A stretch of 64,000 bases of DNA. Source: Eisenbergiella tayi (GTDB lineage Bacteria > Bacillota > Clostridia > Lachnospirales > Lachnospiraceae). Where the stretch lies: assembly GCF_001881565.1 (NCBI RefSeq), contig NZ_MPDJ01000009.1, forward strand, positions 88,387-152,386, in the 5' to 3' direction. Position numbers and translations under genes: made by a program. Of the stretch, positions 24,471 to 33,447 are shown piece after piece. The notes beneath the pieces were generated by a model. That model saw only the letters and a list, made by a program, of their open reading frames with translations, did not search any database and was not told the DNA's origin. The stretch's first letter is position 1. Every line of letters starts with the position of its first letter.

Positions 24471-24923
24471 TCATCCTTCCGGTTCATATTTTACCTGGAT
24501 GTAAACTCCCGTTTTCTCCGCACTGTCAAACACCGTATAGTTTCCCCCTTCGTATTCTCCATAATGACGAACAGGCATTCCGTTTTCCTCAAAATATTTT
24601 ACTGCCCGGTCCCTGTCATCCGTCATAAAAGCAATATGATGCACTCCCGGCCCTTTTTTATCCAGAAAATCTTTCCAGGAACTTGGCTTGTCATCCGGTT
24701 CCGTAATCTCAAGCACCACCTGCCCCAAATCAAATACCGCCAGCCTTGCCCTTGTGGCAGTCGGTTTCCCCTGGAACATGGTATGAGCCTGTGATTCCTC
24801 CGGTACGGAAAAAATATCGGGTACAGGCACTCCAAACAGCTTTGCGTATTCCTGAATCGTTTCTTCCAGATTATCAACTACCAGAGCAACCTGACAGATT
24901 GATTTTCCATCCAATACTTTCAT
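24471..24923 (-). CDS. VOC-superfamily metalloenzyme, first gene of the operon
   Basis: 150-aa VOC protein with two beta-alpha-beta-beta-beta modules. Candidate metal ligands are in VVLEITEPD (Glu) and GVHHIAF (His), with the C-terminal VYIQVKY strand. It is paralogous to 18694-19167, so the operon is bracketed by two members of one family. Methylmalonyl-CoA-epimerase-like VOC folds can perform isomerisation, epimerisation or lyase chemistry. As first gene of a transporter operon it may act directly on the imported compound. The ATG follows AGGGAGGAAACCATTT. Confidence 0.83.
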   Translation of the reverse strand: MKVLDGKSICQVALVVDNLEETIQEYAKLFGVPVPDIFSVPEESQAHTMFQGKPTATRARLAVFDLGQVVLEITEPDDKPSSWKDFLDKKGPGVHHIAFMTDDRDRAVKYFEENGMPVRHYGEYEGGNYTVFDSAEKTGVYIQVKYEPEG

Positions 24924-24952
24924 AAATGGTTTCCTCCCTAAAATGTTTGTTT

Positions 24953-24964
24953 AACTGGCCAGTT
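24953..24964. promoter_or_regulatory. Perfect palindrome before the VOC/ABC operon
   Basis: AACTGGCCAGTT, a perfect 12-bp palindrome, lies 30 bp upstream of the first VOC ATG, near the expected transcription start (a TATGAT -10-like box lies about 20 bp further upstream on the minus strand). It looks like a repressor-type site. AraC proteins usually use direct repeats, so the divergent AraC regulator may not be its ligand. Confidence 0.5.
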
Positions 24965-25280
24965 CTTTTTGGTAAATTCATCATAGCAACAGTTATGCTG
25001 CCCTGCTAATCACAATTCGTTTTTTGACTGCTTACTTTTTGTCATCTTGACAGCAACATGTTGATCCGAAGAGCCGATTATGCTTCAATGATAGGGCCAT
25101 ATTGGCATTATCCACTGCCTCTCTCTTGTTTTTTCCGTCTTTTTTTATATTTATCTGCTGTCAGTTTCGGAATTAACACCATAACCATTCATATGCGATA
25201 TCAATTTTTACCCACCCCGGATTTACGCATGCCGGGTAAGATTATTTCCATTATAAAATCACCAGAAAGGAGTATGACTC
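24965..25280. other. Intergenic region between divergent ABC operon and AraC gene
   Basis: 357 bp lie between the two starts. Apart from the palindrome, it holds a TATAAA-like -10 about 25 bp before the AraC gene and an AAAGGAG ribosome binding site directly before it. I see no hairpin of RNA-gene size and no ORF with a credible start. Confidence 0.5.
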
Positions 25281-26156
25281 ATGTCATCCAATACAAAAGG
25301 AAACTTTGAAAATTTAGCCTTCGATCATGGTTTTTCCATAAATATATCTTATAATAACTGCCCCTCCTCCTTTCCCGTTCATTGGCATAATTATGCAGAA
25401 ATGGTATTTCTAATCGGAAAGGAAATCACGTATACCGTAAATGGGAAAGAACATCAGCTGCACCAGGGAGATTTCCTTTTTATCTGGCCCGGAGAGCTTC
25501 ATGCCGTCCTTCCCAATCAACAGCCCGATATTCTGATCTGCCAGTTTAACTCCCTGCTGCTGGATACCATAAAAATGCTGCTGAAAAGCAATTATATGCT
25601 TCTTCGGGATCTCCGCCTCATCTCCCACCTTGAATGCCCCAAAATATGCGAAACCATGGCCTCGCATCTTTACATAATAAAAAAAATATGCCGTAAAAAG
25701 GGAAAGCATAATTCACTCAGCGATATGCACATGTGCATTGAACTTTTTAAATTATTCACCACACTCTGCTCTTTTTTGATAGAAGAATCAGATAAAAAAG
25801 TATTCAATGGTTCCGTACAGGCAAACGAAGCCACACAAAAAATAATCGCGGCATGCAATTATATCAGCAATAATTGCAGCCGCGATATCAGTCTGGAGGA
25901 CGCCGCCTCCTATGTTGGTTTCAGTAAATACTATTTTTCAAGGCTGTTCCGGGAATACACCGGCGTTTCCTTTGTTGATTATGTTGCCGAGCAAAGGCTT
26001 CATTATGCGGAGGTTCTCCTGGGCAATCCCCAGCTTAATATTACCGATGCCGCCTTGCAGGCTGGCTTTGGAAGCATTTCTACCTTCAACCGGATATTTA
26101 AACAAAAAAAGGGATGTACCCCTTCCGAATTCAGGGCTCTTTTCCAGGGGAAATGA
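25281..26156 (+). CDS. AraC-family regulator of the divergent ABC operon
   Basis: 291-aa regulator. The N-terminal cupin sensor has FPVHWHNYAEMVFLIGKEI and the GDFLFIWPGELHAV strand pair. The C-terminal AraC domain (from about residue 185) has the first HTH in ISLEDAASYVGFSKYYFSRL and the second in NITDAALQAGFGSISTFNRI, ending GCTPSEFRAL. It is divergent from the VOC/ABC/oxidoreductase operon and is its probable sugar-responsive activator. It ends before a terminator hairpin. Confidence 0.9.
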   Translation: MSSNTKGNFENLAFDHGFSINISYNNCPSSFPVHWHNYAEMVFLIGKEITYTVNGKEHQLHQGDFLFIWPGELHAVLPNQQPDILICQFNSLLLDTIKMLLKSNYMLLRDLRLISHLECPKICETMASHLYIIKKICRKKGKHNSLSDMHMCIELFKLFTTLCSFLIEESDKKVFNGSVQANEATQKIIAACNYISNNCSRDISLEDAASYVGFSKYYFSRLFREYTGVSFVDYVAEQRLHYAEVLLGNPQLNITDAALQAGFGSISTFNRIFKQKKGCTPSEFRALFQGK

Positions 26157-26157
26157 A

Positions 26158-26190
26158 CAGCCGGTGTTATGCTTCATCAAACACCGGCTG
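26158..26190. terminator. Terminator hairpin between convergent AraC and ATPase genes
   Basis: CAGCCGGTGTT (26158-26168) pairs perfectly with 26180-26190 around an 11-nt loop. The T content after the stem is modest. It serves the AraC gene and probably the opposing ATPase gene. Confidence 0.65.
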
Positions 26191-26203
26191 CTTATTCTCC
26201 TGA

Positions 26204-27433
26204 TTAAATTAAGGATATGGGGACAATGAGGTTATCTTTATCAAAGGCTCCCAATTTTTCAGACAGGCAGAGTACAGCGCCAATACCTCTCTGCATAGAA
26301 GACTTCTCTATTACTGAAAAATTACTGATCATTTTCTTTTCCGGAGTTGCCGTTTTCTTTATTTCAATGGGATGCAGTTGGCCATCACCTTCCATCAAAA
26401 GATCAATTTCCTTTGCATCTTTATCACGATAATAGTAAAGATAAGGTTCCTTTCCCACATTTTGATAGCTTTTTTGGATTTCACTCACCGTATAGTTTTC
26501 GAGTAAAGCACCGTTCATCGCACCGCTCATTGCCGTTTCAGCACTGCTCCATTTAGTCAGGTAACAAACAAGACCTGTATCATAAAAATATATTTTGGGT
26601 GTCTTCACAGTACGTTTTAACACATTATTCGAGTATGGATGCAGATAGAAAATAATCCCCAATGTTTCCAGAATACGCAGCCAGCTTTTTACTGTAGCCT
26701 GATCCATATCACAGTCGTCAGCAATCCCTTTGTAATTAACCATTTGGGAGGTTCTGGCCGCAACAGCTGTTATAAAATTCAAAAACTTCAGCGAATCAAT
26801 GCTGCCTGCCAAATCCTTTACATCCCTTTCCAGATAAGTATTGATATAACTGGAATAAAAGATACTGCGCTCCTGATATTTTTTACTCACCAAGGCAGGC
26901 ATTCCGCCTAAAAAGATACGGTCAAAAATTTGCGGAGCCAAAGCAGGCCGAACGACTTGCTGACGCTTTGAAAGTACATCTATATCCAGGGAAAAGGCCC
27001 CAGCCTGTCCGCTGTATATTTCTTGTTGGGAAAGAGGAGAAAGATGGAGGAGCGCAACCCGTCCGGCCAAGGACTCCTGAACACCATCCATCAGTTTAAA
27101 TAACTGAGAGCCCGTCATCCAAAAATCCCCTGCACGCTGATCTCTGTCTGCATAAATTTTAATATAAGTAAACAATTCCGGAGCATACTGTATTTCGTCA
27201 ATTAAAATAGGAGGCTGATGAATCTGGAAAAACATCGCGGGATCCGTTTTGGCCAATGCACGATCATTCAGATCATCTAATGAAACATAATTTCTGTTTC
27301 GCCCTTCCAGAACAATAAGTTTCTGAAGCATGGTAGTTTTACCAACCTGTCGGGGACCTGTTACCAAAATCGCAGGATATTGCTTATTTAATTCAAGAAT
27401 GATTCCCTCCATATTGCGTTTAATATATTCCAC
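26204..27433 (-). CDS. AAA+ ATPase with DUF4143 C-terminal domain
   Basis: 409-aa protein with Walker A GPRQVGKTT (26-34) and Walker B ILIDEIQ (about 76-82). The sensor motif is WMTGSQ, and the C-terminal nuclease-like DUF4143 region carries VSEIQKS and the EIDLLMEGDGQLHPIEIK motif. This common family of orphan ATPases is found singly in Bacteroidetes, Firmicutes and archaea, and its function is not settled. The start is GTG at 27433, after AAGGAGTATTTAA. It appears as a single gene between hairpins, with no link to its neighbours. Confidence 0.9.
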   Translation of the reverse strand: MEYIKRNMEGIILELNKQYPAILVTGPRQVGKTTMLQKLIVLEGRNRNYVSLDDLNDRALAKTDPAMFFQIHQPPILIDEIQYAPELFTYIKIYADRDQRAGDFWMTGSQLFKLMDGVQESLAGRVALLHLSPLSQQEIYSGQAGAFSLDIDVLSKRQQVVRPALAPQIFDRIFLGGMPALVSKKYQERSIFYSSYINTYLERDVKDLAGSIDSLKFLNFITAVAARTSQMVNYKGIADDCDMDQATVKSWLRILETLGIIFYLHPYSNNVLKRTVKTPKIYFYDTGLVCYLTKWSSAETAMSGAMNGALLENYTVSEIQKSYQNVGKEPYLYYYRDKDAKEIDLLMEGDGQLHPIEIKKTATPEKKMISNFSVIEKSSMQRGIGAVLCLSEKLGAFDKDNLIVPISLI

Positions 27434-27497
27434 TTAAATACTCCTTTCGGCTATTATAGACACCAATCTAATTTTAGCCGAAAATTATAAAATTAGC

Positions 27498-27543
27498 AAG
27501 CAAAACATATACGTACAAACGTACAAAAGCATATGTTTTGCTT
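27498..27543. terminator. Long perfect hairpin upstream of the ATPase gene
   Basis: AAGCAAAACATAT (27498-27510) pairs perfectly over 13 bp with 27531-27543. The 20-nt loop itself contains ACGTAC-AA-ACGTAC. It ends the minus-strand oxidoreductase transcript and lies within the ATPase promoter region, so it could be terminator and regulatory dyad at once. Confidence 0.6.
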
Positions 27544-27566
27544 ATTGCCCGCTATCATCCTCCATA

Positions 27567-28706
27567 CTACCATTCATCAAACACCGGCACAACAACCTCC
27601 GCTCCATCCTGCATAGCCGACAAATGGGCACAGATCCCGGCAGCCGTAATATTCGCCCCCAGGACTTCATCAATTGCCGCCTTCCGATTCTCCAGTATAC
27701 TGGAGACAAATTCATGCACCAGATGCGGATGGGACCCATGATGCCCGCCCGCCGCACCGGAAATCAGTGATTCCTGCGGATTCAGCGGATCATAATTACC
27801 TCCCACCGTATGTTTCCGGATTTCCTCCGGCAGCATACTATAATAATTAGGCATTACCGTCTCCCTCACCACAGTGGTTCCCCCGCGTTTCCCGTCCGCC
27901 GCCTTCACAGCCGTTGTAATGATCGGATTATCCCCATCAGAAAAACCCCACTCAAAGCTGGCGTCACTTCCATAAACAAACATCCCCTCCTGATAAACCC
28001 TGGCCGTTTCAAACAGAGTCCGCGTAGCTTCCCCTTTCAGCCCGTTTTCAAAGGAAAAAATAGCGCTCTCCACCGGATAAGGATTCCCATATTGTTCCTC
28101 CATCCCTTCCTCCAACGTACCCGAACCAAAACAATGCACCTTACATATCCGCGCTCCCGCCATAGCCCTCATAGGCGCTATGGCATGAGTTCCATACCAC
28201 ATGGGAGGCAGCCCCAGCCAATAAGAAGGCCAGTTCGCCATATCCTGATAATGAGACCCCCGCAGGAACTGTATTTTACCAAATTCCCCCTTCATAAGCA
28301 TTTCCCTTGCATAAAAAAACTGCCTCGTATAAAGCGTAGTCTCCATCATCATATAATTTTTCCCGCTTCGCTTCACCGCCTCCGTAATTTCCCTGATTTC
28401 CTCCAGAGAAACCGCCATGGGTACCGTACACGCGCAATGCTTTCCCGCATTCAAAACCGCTGCCGTCTGTTTTGCATGAAGAGGAATCGGAGTCACCAGA
28501 TGAACCGCATCCACTTCCTCATCCTCCAGGATTTCCTCAAAACTATGATACAGCCTTTCTATCCCGTGCGCCCTGGCAAACTCCTCCATAACGCTGCTGT
28601 CCGTATCAAAAATCCCGATACTCCCCACTCCCGGATGATCCTTATAAATCGGGACAAAAGCCCCTCCGAACCCCAGACCCACAAGAACAATATTCAGCTT
28701 TTTCAT
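27567..28706 (-). CDS. Gfo/Idh/MocA-family oxidoreductase
   Basis: 380-aa sugar-type dehydrogenase. The Rossmann motif is VLVGLGFGGAF near the N terminus, the region around CTVPMAVSLEE replaces the usual EKP with VPM, and the C-terminal domain carries GGHHGSHPHLVHEFVSSI. The altered EKP motif may mean a changed active site. The start is at 28706, preceded by GGAAAGGAG; the long upstream frame to 28820 would overlap the promoter region and lacks a site. It is divergent from an AraC regulator, its likely controller. It is not closely similar to the enzyme at 19213-20385. Confidence 0.88.
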   Translation of the reverse strand: MKKLNIVLVGLGFGGAFVPIYKDHPGVGSIGIFDTDSSVMEEFARAHGIERLYHSFEEILEDEEVDAVHLVTPIPLHAKQTAAVLNAGKHCACTVPMAVSLEEIREITEAVKRSGKNYMMMETTLYTRQFFYAREMLMKGEFGKIQFLRGSHYQDMANWPSYWLGLPPMWYGTHAIAPMRAMAGARICKVHCFGSGTLEEGMEEQYGNPYPVESAIFSFENGLKGEATRTLFETARVYQEGMFVYGSDASFEWGFSDGDNPIITTAVKAADGKRGGTTVVRETVMPNYYSMLPEEIRKHTVGGNYDPLNPQESLISGAAGGHHGSHPHLVHEFVSSILENRKAAIDEVLGANITAAGICAHLSAMQDGAEVVVPVFDEW

Positions 28707-28871
28707 TGCAATCTCCTTTCCGAGCATCCGGCCCATAACCCATCCGCTCCCATCCATTCCATAAAAGATATCTTTCACCTTCCCAGTATAAAGATCCTCC
28801 TGCCTTACGTCCATTGACAAAAGGGAAACAAAATGTATATTATGGAATTACGAAAACCGGAGGTAACTGCC

Positions 28872-29696
28872 ATGCCCACCTACACCCTTGGCTGTCAAAG
28901 ACAGATCAGCGCCGCAAATTACATATACTACGCCGATGGCTGCCCCCATCCCGACAGAATTATGCAGGAGCACGATTTTGTATATATGATAAATGGAGAA
29001 TGGGAAATCCTTCAGAACGAAGTCCCCTTTACAGCAATGAATGACGACGTGTTTATCCTTCATGCGGACCAGCACCACTCCGGCAATAAAAACTGCACCC
29101 CCGGCACCCGCACCATATACTTTCATATCTCCTGCTCTCCACAGGATTCTTTCATCGGCAATGCACCCTTCCCCGGGTCCACATTACCGCCCTTAATCCA
29201 CTGCAGCAGCTTCCCCCGCGTCAAGCTGCTCTTTCAGGAACTCATTTCCGTCCGCCTCTCCCCATCCCCAAACAAGGACAGGAAAATAAATGCCCTATTT
29301 GATTTACTACTCCTGGAACTCCAGGACTCCTGCGCCCAAAATTCACACACACAAGACACCCTCCTGACCCAGGCCATCACACTGACCGCCCAGAACCCCC
29401 AAAAATTTTACAAAACAGCCGACATGGCTCTCATCCTCGGCGTCTGCCCAAAAACACTCAACCAGCGCTTCCGGGAAGCCTACGCAAAAACCTTCTACCA
29501 ATACCAAATGGAAGAAAAAATCCACCTGGTCCAACAATTCCTGCTAGACTACCCCGACTCCAAGCTCCAGACCGTAGCCCTCAACTTCGGCTTTTACGAC
29601 GAATTCCACCTCAACAAAATCTTCAAAAAACACACCGGAACCCCACCCGGCCTATACCGCAAAACCCTCACAGCAAACACCCTCCGCCCCCATTAA
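28872..29696 (+). CDS. AraC-family transcriptional regulator
   Basis: About 274 aa. The sensor domain contains the cupin-like DFVYMINGEWEI and DDVFILHADQHHSG strands. The C-terminal AraC domain has HTH 1 in FYKTADMALILGVCPKTLNQ and HTH 2 in KLQTVALNFGFYDEFHLNKI, with the end TGTPPGLYRK. The ATG at 28872 is favoured by GGAGGTAACTGCC, although codons at 28833 and 28842 are in frame. Its coding strand is unusually C-rich and G-poor, especially 29300-29700. It probably controls the divergent oxidoreductase gene. Confidence 0.86.
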   Translation: MPTYTLGCQRQISAANYIYYADGCPHPDRIMQEHDFVYMINGEWEILQNEVPFTAMNDDVFILHADQHHSGNKNCTPGTRTIYFHISCSPQDSFIGNAPFPGSTLPPLIHCSSFPRVKLLFQELISVRLSPSPNKDRKINALFDLLLLELQDSCAQNSHTQDTLLTQAITLTAQNPQKFYKTADMALILGVCPKTLNQRFREAYAKTFYQYQMEEKIHLVQQFLLDYPDSKLQTVALNFGFYDEFHLNKIFKKHTGTPPGLYRKTLTANTLRPH

Positions 29697-29743
29697 CCCA
29701 TACACCCCTCCGTCCCACACTACCCCAGGGATAAACGCATCCG

Positions 29744-30619
29744 TCACAGAAAATAAAGGGCAACCACCAGGCACCCCTCATGAACGGACGCACTGACGCT
29801 TCCTCCCATTTTTTCCATCAGTCCCTTCACACTGGCAAGCCCCAGCCCGGCCCCTCCCGTATGCCTGGAAGGATCCGCCCGGTAAAAACGCTGAAACAGC
29901 CTTTCCGTATCCAGTTCCTCCGGATGTTCCACCGGATTGACAAAATAAATGGCTTTCCCCTCCTGCCGGATCACCAGCCTGCCGCTGCCATACCGAAGCG
30001 CATTCTGAATCAGATTGGAGAAAATACGCCGCAGCGCCTCCGCAGATGCCTGAACTTTCCCTCCTTCCTCCTGAAAATACAGTTCCGGCTCCACACCGGC
30101 TTCCGTCAGCTTATGATAAAATCCCGCCAGCACATCACACAGCGCAGGAAACGGAGCAATTTCCTCACATTCAATTTGATACTCCTCATTGGACAGCTTC
30201 GTAAATAAAAAAAGCTCCTCCAGCAGCCCCTCCAAATCCTCCAGCCTGCGGCGGACAATGGCTATGTAGTTTTTCTGCATATCCATATCCGATATATTTT
30301 CCAGAAGCTGCAGATATCCCGCCGCTCCTGTGAGCGGAGTACGGATATCATGAGAGACACAGGATATGGTGAATTTCAGTTCCCTGCTCATACTTTCCTG
30401 GCGGATGCGCGCCTGCTGCCCTCTTTCCAGCCGTTCGTTCACCGCCCGGCAGCAATTCAGGAAAGCGCGGCTGCGCACACTGGTGCCCAACCGCAGATTG
30501 CTGTATTCGTCGGTTTGTGTAAGCTGCTCCGCCCATTCCTTCAGCTGTCTGTCATAACTCCACAGCCGAAGGACTGACACAAAAAGCAAAACCCCCATTA
30601 TCACAATTCCTATTCCCAT
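29744..30619 (-). CDS. Sensor histidine kinase of an ABC-linked two-component system
   Basis: 291-aa membrane histidine kinase. One N-terminal helix (residues 3-20) anchors it, so it probably lacks an extracellular sensor. The dimerisation domain carries His90 in SCVSHDIRTPLTG, and the ATPase domain ends with the G box GGAGLGLASVKGL. It is the last gene of a response regulator, ABC ATPase, ABC permease, kinase set on the minus strand. Such intramembrane-sensing kinases in antimicrobial-peptide detoxification modules often sense through the adjacent transporter. Confidence 0.9.
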   Translation of the reverse strand: MGIGIVIMGVLLFVSVLRLWSYDRQLKEWAEQLTQTDEYSNLRLGTSVRSRAFLNCCRAVNERLERGQQARIRQESMSRELKFTISCVSHDIRTPLTGAAGYLQLLENISDMDMQKNYIAIVRRRLEDLEGLLEELFLFTKLSNEEYQIECEEIAPFPALCDVLAGFYHKLTEAGVEPELYFQEEGGKVQASAEALRRIFSNLIQNALRYGSGRLVIRQEGKAIYFVNPVEHPEELDTERLFQRFYRADPSRHTGGAGLGLASVKGLMEKMGGSVSASVHEGCLVVALYFL

Positions 30620-30699
30620 ACTGCCTCCTCATTCCCATCTTTTCTTATAATGGTTCAGATTGCTCTGAACCATTACCCTTTCCTTCCGGAATACAAGCC

Positions 30700-31506
30700 T
30701 TAAACATCCTTTTTATATAAGGCAAAAAGACTCAGGGCCGACCAGATTGCCAGCCAGACTGCGGTAACCGCCATGGCTCCTCCTACCGGACTGCCGGAAT
30801 TAATATTTTCCGTCACTGCCTGCACACTGCCGTACAGTGTCTTGTATACAATAGAAATCCCCCAGTTACCAAGCAGCGCCTCCAGCATAACCGGCACAAT
30901 CCCTCCGGCCAGCACAATCGCCGCCGCAATCCCGCCGCCTTCACTGCGCAGCCATACACTCAGGAAAATCCCCTGTGCGGAAAATGCCACTCCAATAAAC
31001 AAATACTCCAGAAATACTCTAAGGTATTCAGTCAGATCGCTTCTCGCAAAATCCATACCGCAGACAATACAGCATAACCGAAAGATAAAGAAGCTTCCCA
31101 GAATCCACAATGCACACACGATAGTCATACACAGAAGCTTACTGACATAATAACACCACCGGCCTCCGTAAAATGAAAATATATTTTTGGCAAAGCCGCT
31201 GCTGTAATCGTTGCAGACAAACAATACCACTATAATATACAAAGCCACAAAAATAAAACTGCCGCTGTAAATGGTAGTACACAGGGCCTGCGTTTCCGTA
31301 AGGGAACGGATAGCATTAAAATCGGTCTGATCGTCTGATGTAATCTCCACCCCCGCATCAATCGCCTGCTGACGCAGCTCCGGGTCTGTTACCGTACGCA
31401 GGGTAATAATCGAAATCAGGATACCGGCCGACAGGCAGAGAAACGCTATAAACATCATTTTCGCCCGGAACATCCGGCGCAGATCCATACGCAGCATATT
31501 AAGCAT
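30700..31506 (-). CDS. ABC-2 type transporter permease
   Basis: About 268 aa with six hydrophobic helices, starting LRMDLRRMFRAKMMFIAFLCL. A short loop after helix 1 (residues 40-70) is followed by FIFVALYIIVVLFVC and later membrane segments. The start is taken as the ATG at 31506, eight nt behind GGGAGG, slightly overlapping the ATPase gene. Such permeases with an 8-gene-type ATPase export lantibiotics or toxic peptides or give immunity. The substrate is unknown. Confidence 0.85.
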   Translation of the reverse strand: MLNMLRMDLRRMFRAKMMFIAFLCLSAGILISIITLRTVTDPELRQQAIDAGVEITSDDQTDFNAIRSLTETQALCTTIYSGSFIFVALYIIVVLFVCNDYSSGFAKNIFSFYGGRWCYYVSKLLCMTIVCALWILGSFFIFRLCCIVCGMDFARSDLTEYLRVFLEYLFIGVAFSAQGIFLSVWLRSEGGGIAAAIVLAGGIVPVMLEALLGNWGISIVYKTLYGSVQAVTENINSGSPVGGAMAVTAVWLAIWSALSLFALYKKDV

Positions 31507-32410
31507 TTTCCCCACCTCCCATCATTTCCACGAAGTATTCTTCCAGATCCCTCCGGTGCAGATACAGTTCCCGAACCACAATTCCGTTTCCCGTAAGCGT
31601 CCTGCTCACCTGATCGCTCTCACAGCTGTCATAAATAAGCAGCTGTCCCTCAGGCCTTGCCTCATAATGGGTAATTCCCAGCCCCTGTTCCAGGCACACC
31701 GCCGCTTCCTTCGGCTTATCCACTCTTACATGCAGATAGTCCCGGCAGTTTTCTTCCAGCTCCTGTGCTGTGATTTCCTGTACCATTCTGCCGTCTCGGA
31801 TCACGCCGTAACGGGTTGCCAGCTTGCTCAGTTCACCCAGGATATGGGAACTCAGCAAAATGGTAATTCCCCTTTCCTGATTCAGCTTTTTCAGAAGCAT
31901 GCGCACCTCAGACATTCCTTCCGGATCCAGTCCATTGATGGGCTCATCCAGGATCAGAAGATCCGGATTTCCCAATAGCGCCATGGCGATTCCAAGACGC
32001 TGCTTCATACCCATGGAAAACTGCTTTGTTTTCTTCTTGCCGGTATCTGCAATCCCTGTCAGCCGGAGCAGCTCCTGTACCTTTTCTTTTCCATCCACAA
32101 GCCCCAGACAGGCCGCCTTCAGCATCATATTTTCCCGTGCGCTCATATTCGGGTAAATCCCGGGGCTTTCCACCAGAATACCGGTTCTTTTTCTGGAAAT
32201 GCTGTCACTGACCGGCTTTCCGAAGATAGAGATTTCTCCCGAAGTAGGCGCTGCCAGGGAACACAGCATCTTCAATGCCGTCGATTTTCCCGCGCCGTTC
32301 TTTCCTATAAATCCATAAATGTCGCCCTCATGGACACACATGGACAGATTATCCACAGCCCTCTTCTGTCCGTAAACCTTACAGAGCGCTTTTGTCTGTA
32401 CTACTTCCAT
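31499..32410 (-). CDS. ABC transporter ATP-binding protein
   Basis: 303-aa ATPase. Walker A is GKNGAGKST (about 37-45). The signature is degenerate, SMGMKQRLGIAMAL, and Walker B is LLILDEPINGLDPEG, with the H-loop in LLSSHILGEL. A C-terminal region of about 80 aa follows the ATPase core. It partners the permease at 30700-31506 and is flanked by a response regulator and histidine kinase. Lantibiotic-immunity or bacitracin-type resistance is the common role of this arrangement. The ATG follows AGGAGGTACTCACATA. Confidence 0.9.
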   Translation of the reverse strand: MEVVQTKALCKVYGQKRAVDNLSMCVHEGDIYGFIGKNGAGKSTALKMLCSLAAPTSGEISIFGKPVSDSISRKRTGILVESPGIYPNMSARENMMLKAACLGLVDGKEKVQELLRLTGIADTGKKKTKQFSMGMKQRLGIAMALLGNPDLLILDEPINGLDPEGMSEVRMLLKKLNQERGITILLSSHILGELSKLATRYGVIRDGRMVQEITAQELEENCRDYLHVRVDKPKEAAVCLEQGLGITHYEARPEGQLLIYDSCESDQVSRTLTGNGIVVRELYLHRRDLEEYFVEMMGGGENA

Positions 32411-32498
32411 TATGTGAGTACCTCCTTGCTTTGATAGATTCAGTATCGCAGAAAGAAGCAGAGAAATCGCAAAGAAATATTTAAGAAAGTGTTAATTG

Positions 32499-33170
32499 CT
32501 ATTCCGTCATCTTAAACCCGATTCCCCAAACAGTCTGAATATAGTCCTGCGCACCGCCGGCACGCAGCTTTGCCCGGATATTACTCACATGTACATTTAT
32601 CGTCTTATCTTCTATAAATGCATCCTGCTGCCACACCGCTTCATAAATCTCCTGCTTCGTGAAAACCTTTTTGGGATGCCGCATCAAAAGCTCCACGATT
32701 CCCAGTTCATGAGCCGTCAGCTCGACAGCCTTCCCTCCTGCCTTCAGGACCCGCGCATCCTGATCAATCACCCAATCCTTAAATATAAGCTCCTTTTCCC
32801 CCGCCATACTCCCTCTGTGCCGAAGCTGCACCTGAATCCGCACCCAAAGCTCTTCCAGCTCAAAGGGCTTGGTAAGATAATCATCCGCCCCTCCCCCAAG
32901 AACCTCCACCTTATCCTCCAGCGCATTCTTAGCCGTCAGCACAATTACCGGGATCCTGCTGTTCTCCCTTATCTGCCGAATCAATTCCTCCCCCGAAAGC
33001 CCCGGCAGCATCAAATCAAGAAGCAGAAGATCAAATTCCTTCATCTGCCACAAAAGCCTCCCCTCGGTCCCCGAAAAAGCCTGCTCCACCCCGCATCCCT
33101 TCCCCCTCAGGAATTCCGCCGTCATATTATTAATATCCGTATCATCCTCAACTACCAAAATACGAACCAT
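32499..33170 (-). CDS. OmpR-family response regulator
   Basis: 223-aa two-domain regulator. The receiver has the acidic pocket VVEDD (residues 6-10), the phospho-acceptor Asp52 (LLLLDLMLPG) and LTAKNA. The winged HTH carries LTAHELGIVELLMRHPKKVFT-type sequence and ends VQTVWGIGFKMTE. The start is at 33170 because AGGAGG precedes it; a longer frame to 33332 would include a non-homologous N-terminal extension. Its gene is first of the ABC/histidine kinase set and back-to-back with the vanR-like gene 277 bp away. Confidence 0.92.
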   Translation of the reverse strand: MVRILVVEDDTDINNMTAEFLRGKGCGVEQAFSGTEGRLLWQMKEFDLLLLDLMLPGLSGEELIRQIRENSRIPVIVLTAKNALEDKVEVLGGGADDYLTKPFELEELWVRIQVQLRHRGSMAGEKELIFKDWVIDQDARVLKAGGKAVELTAHELGIVELLMRHPKKVFTKQEIYEAVWQQDAFIEDKTINVHVSNIRAKLRAGGAQDYIQTVWGIGFKMTE

Positions 33171-33373
33171 TTTATTCATCCTCCTGTCATCCTTTTGCTT
33201 CCTCATAAATACTACTTGATATCGACCTCTTTCGCAACGGATTTTGTATTTTTCCTTCTGGTCGGATAAATTTTCCTGTCCTGCGCTTCGTGTCCGCATC
33301 AGACAGCCAGTCCGGCAGCCGCCGTGAAGCACAGGATGAGGTGATTTAAAGCAAATTATGAAAATCTTAATAT

Positions 33374-33420
33374 TTTGTAAGGAAAACCATTACAAACACC
33401 CATTCATTTTCTGTTATGAT
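33374..33420 (+). promoter_or_regulatory. vanR-like promoter with inverted repeat
   Basis: TTTGTAA (33374-33380) and TTACAAA (33390-33396) form a 7-bp dyad with a 9-bp spacer. The -35-like TTACAA lies in its right half, with -10 TATGAT at 33415-33420. An AGGAGGAAATC site follows. The dyad is a candidate VanR-type operator. Confidence 0.6.
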
Positions 33421-33447
33421 AGGATATGTCAACAGGAGGAAATCTTT

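Noticed and set aside
28707..28820. N-terminal extension of the second Gfo/Idh/MocA protein
   Set aside because: No ribosome binding site and no homology-like sequence; the Rossmann motif begins right after the start at 28706.
33171..33332. N-terminal extension of the OmpR-type regulator
   Set aside because: The extra residues are not receiver-like, and AGGAGG precedes the start at 33170.
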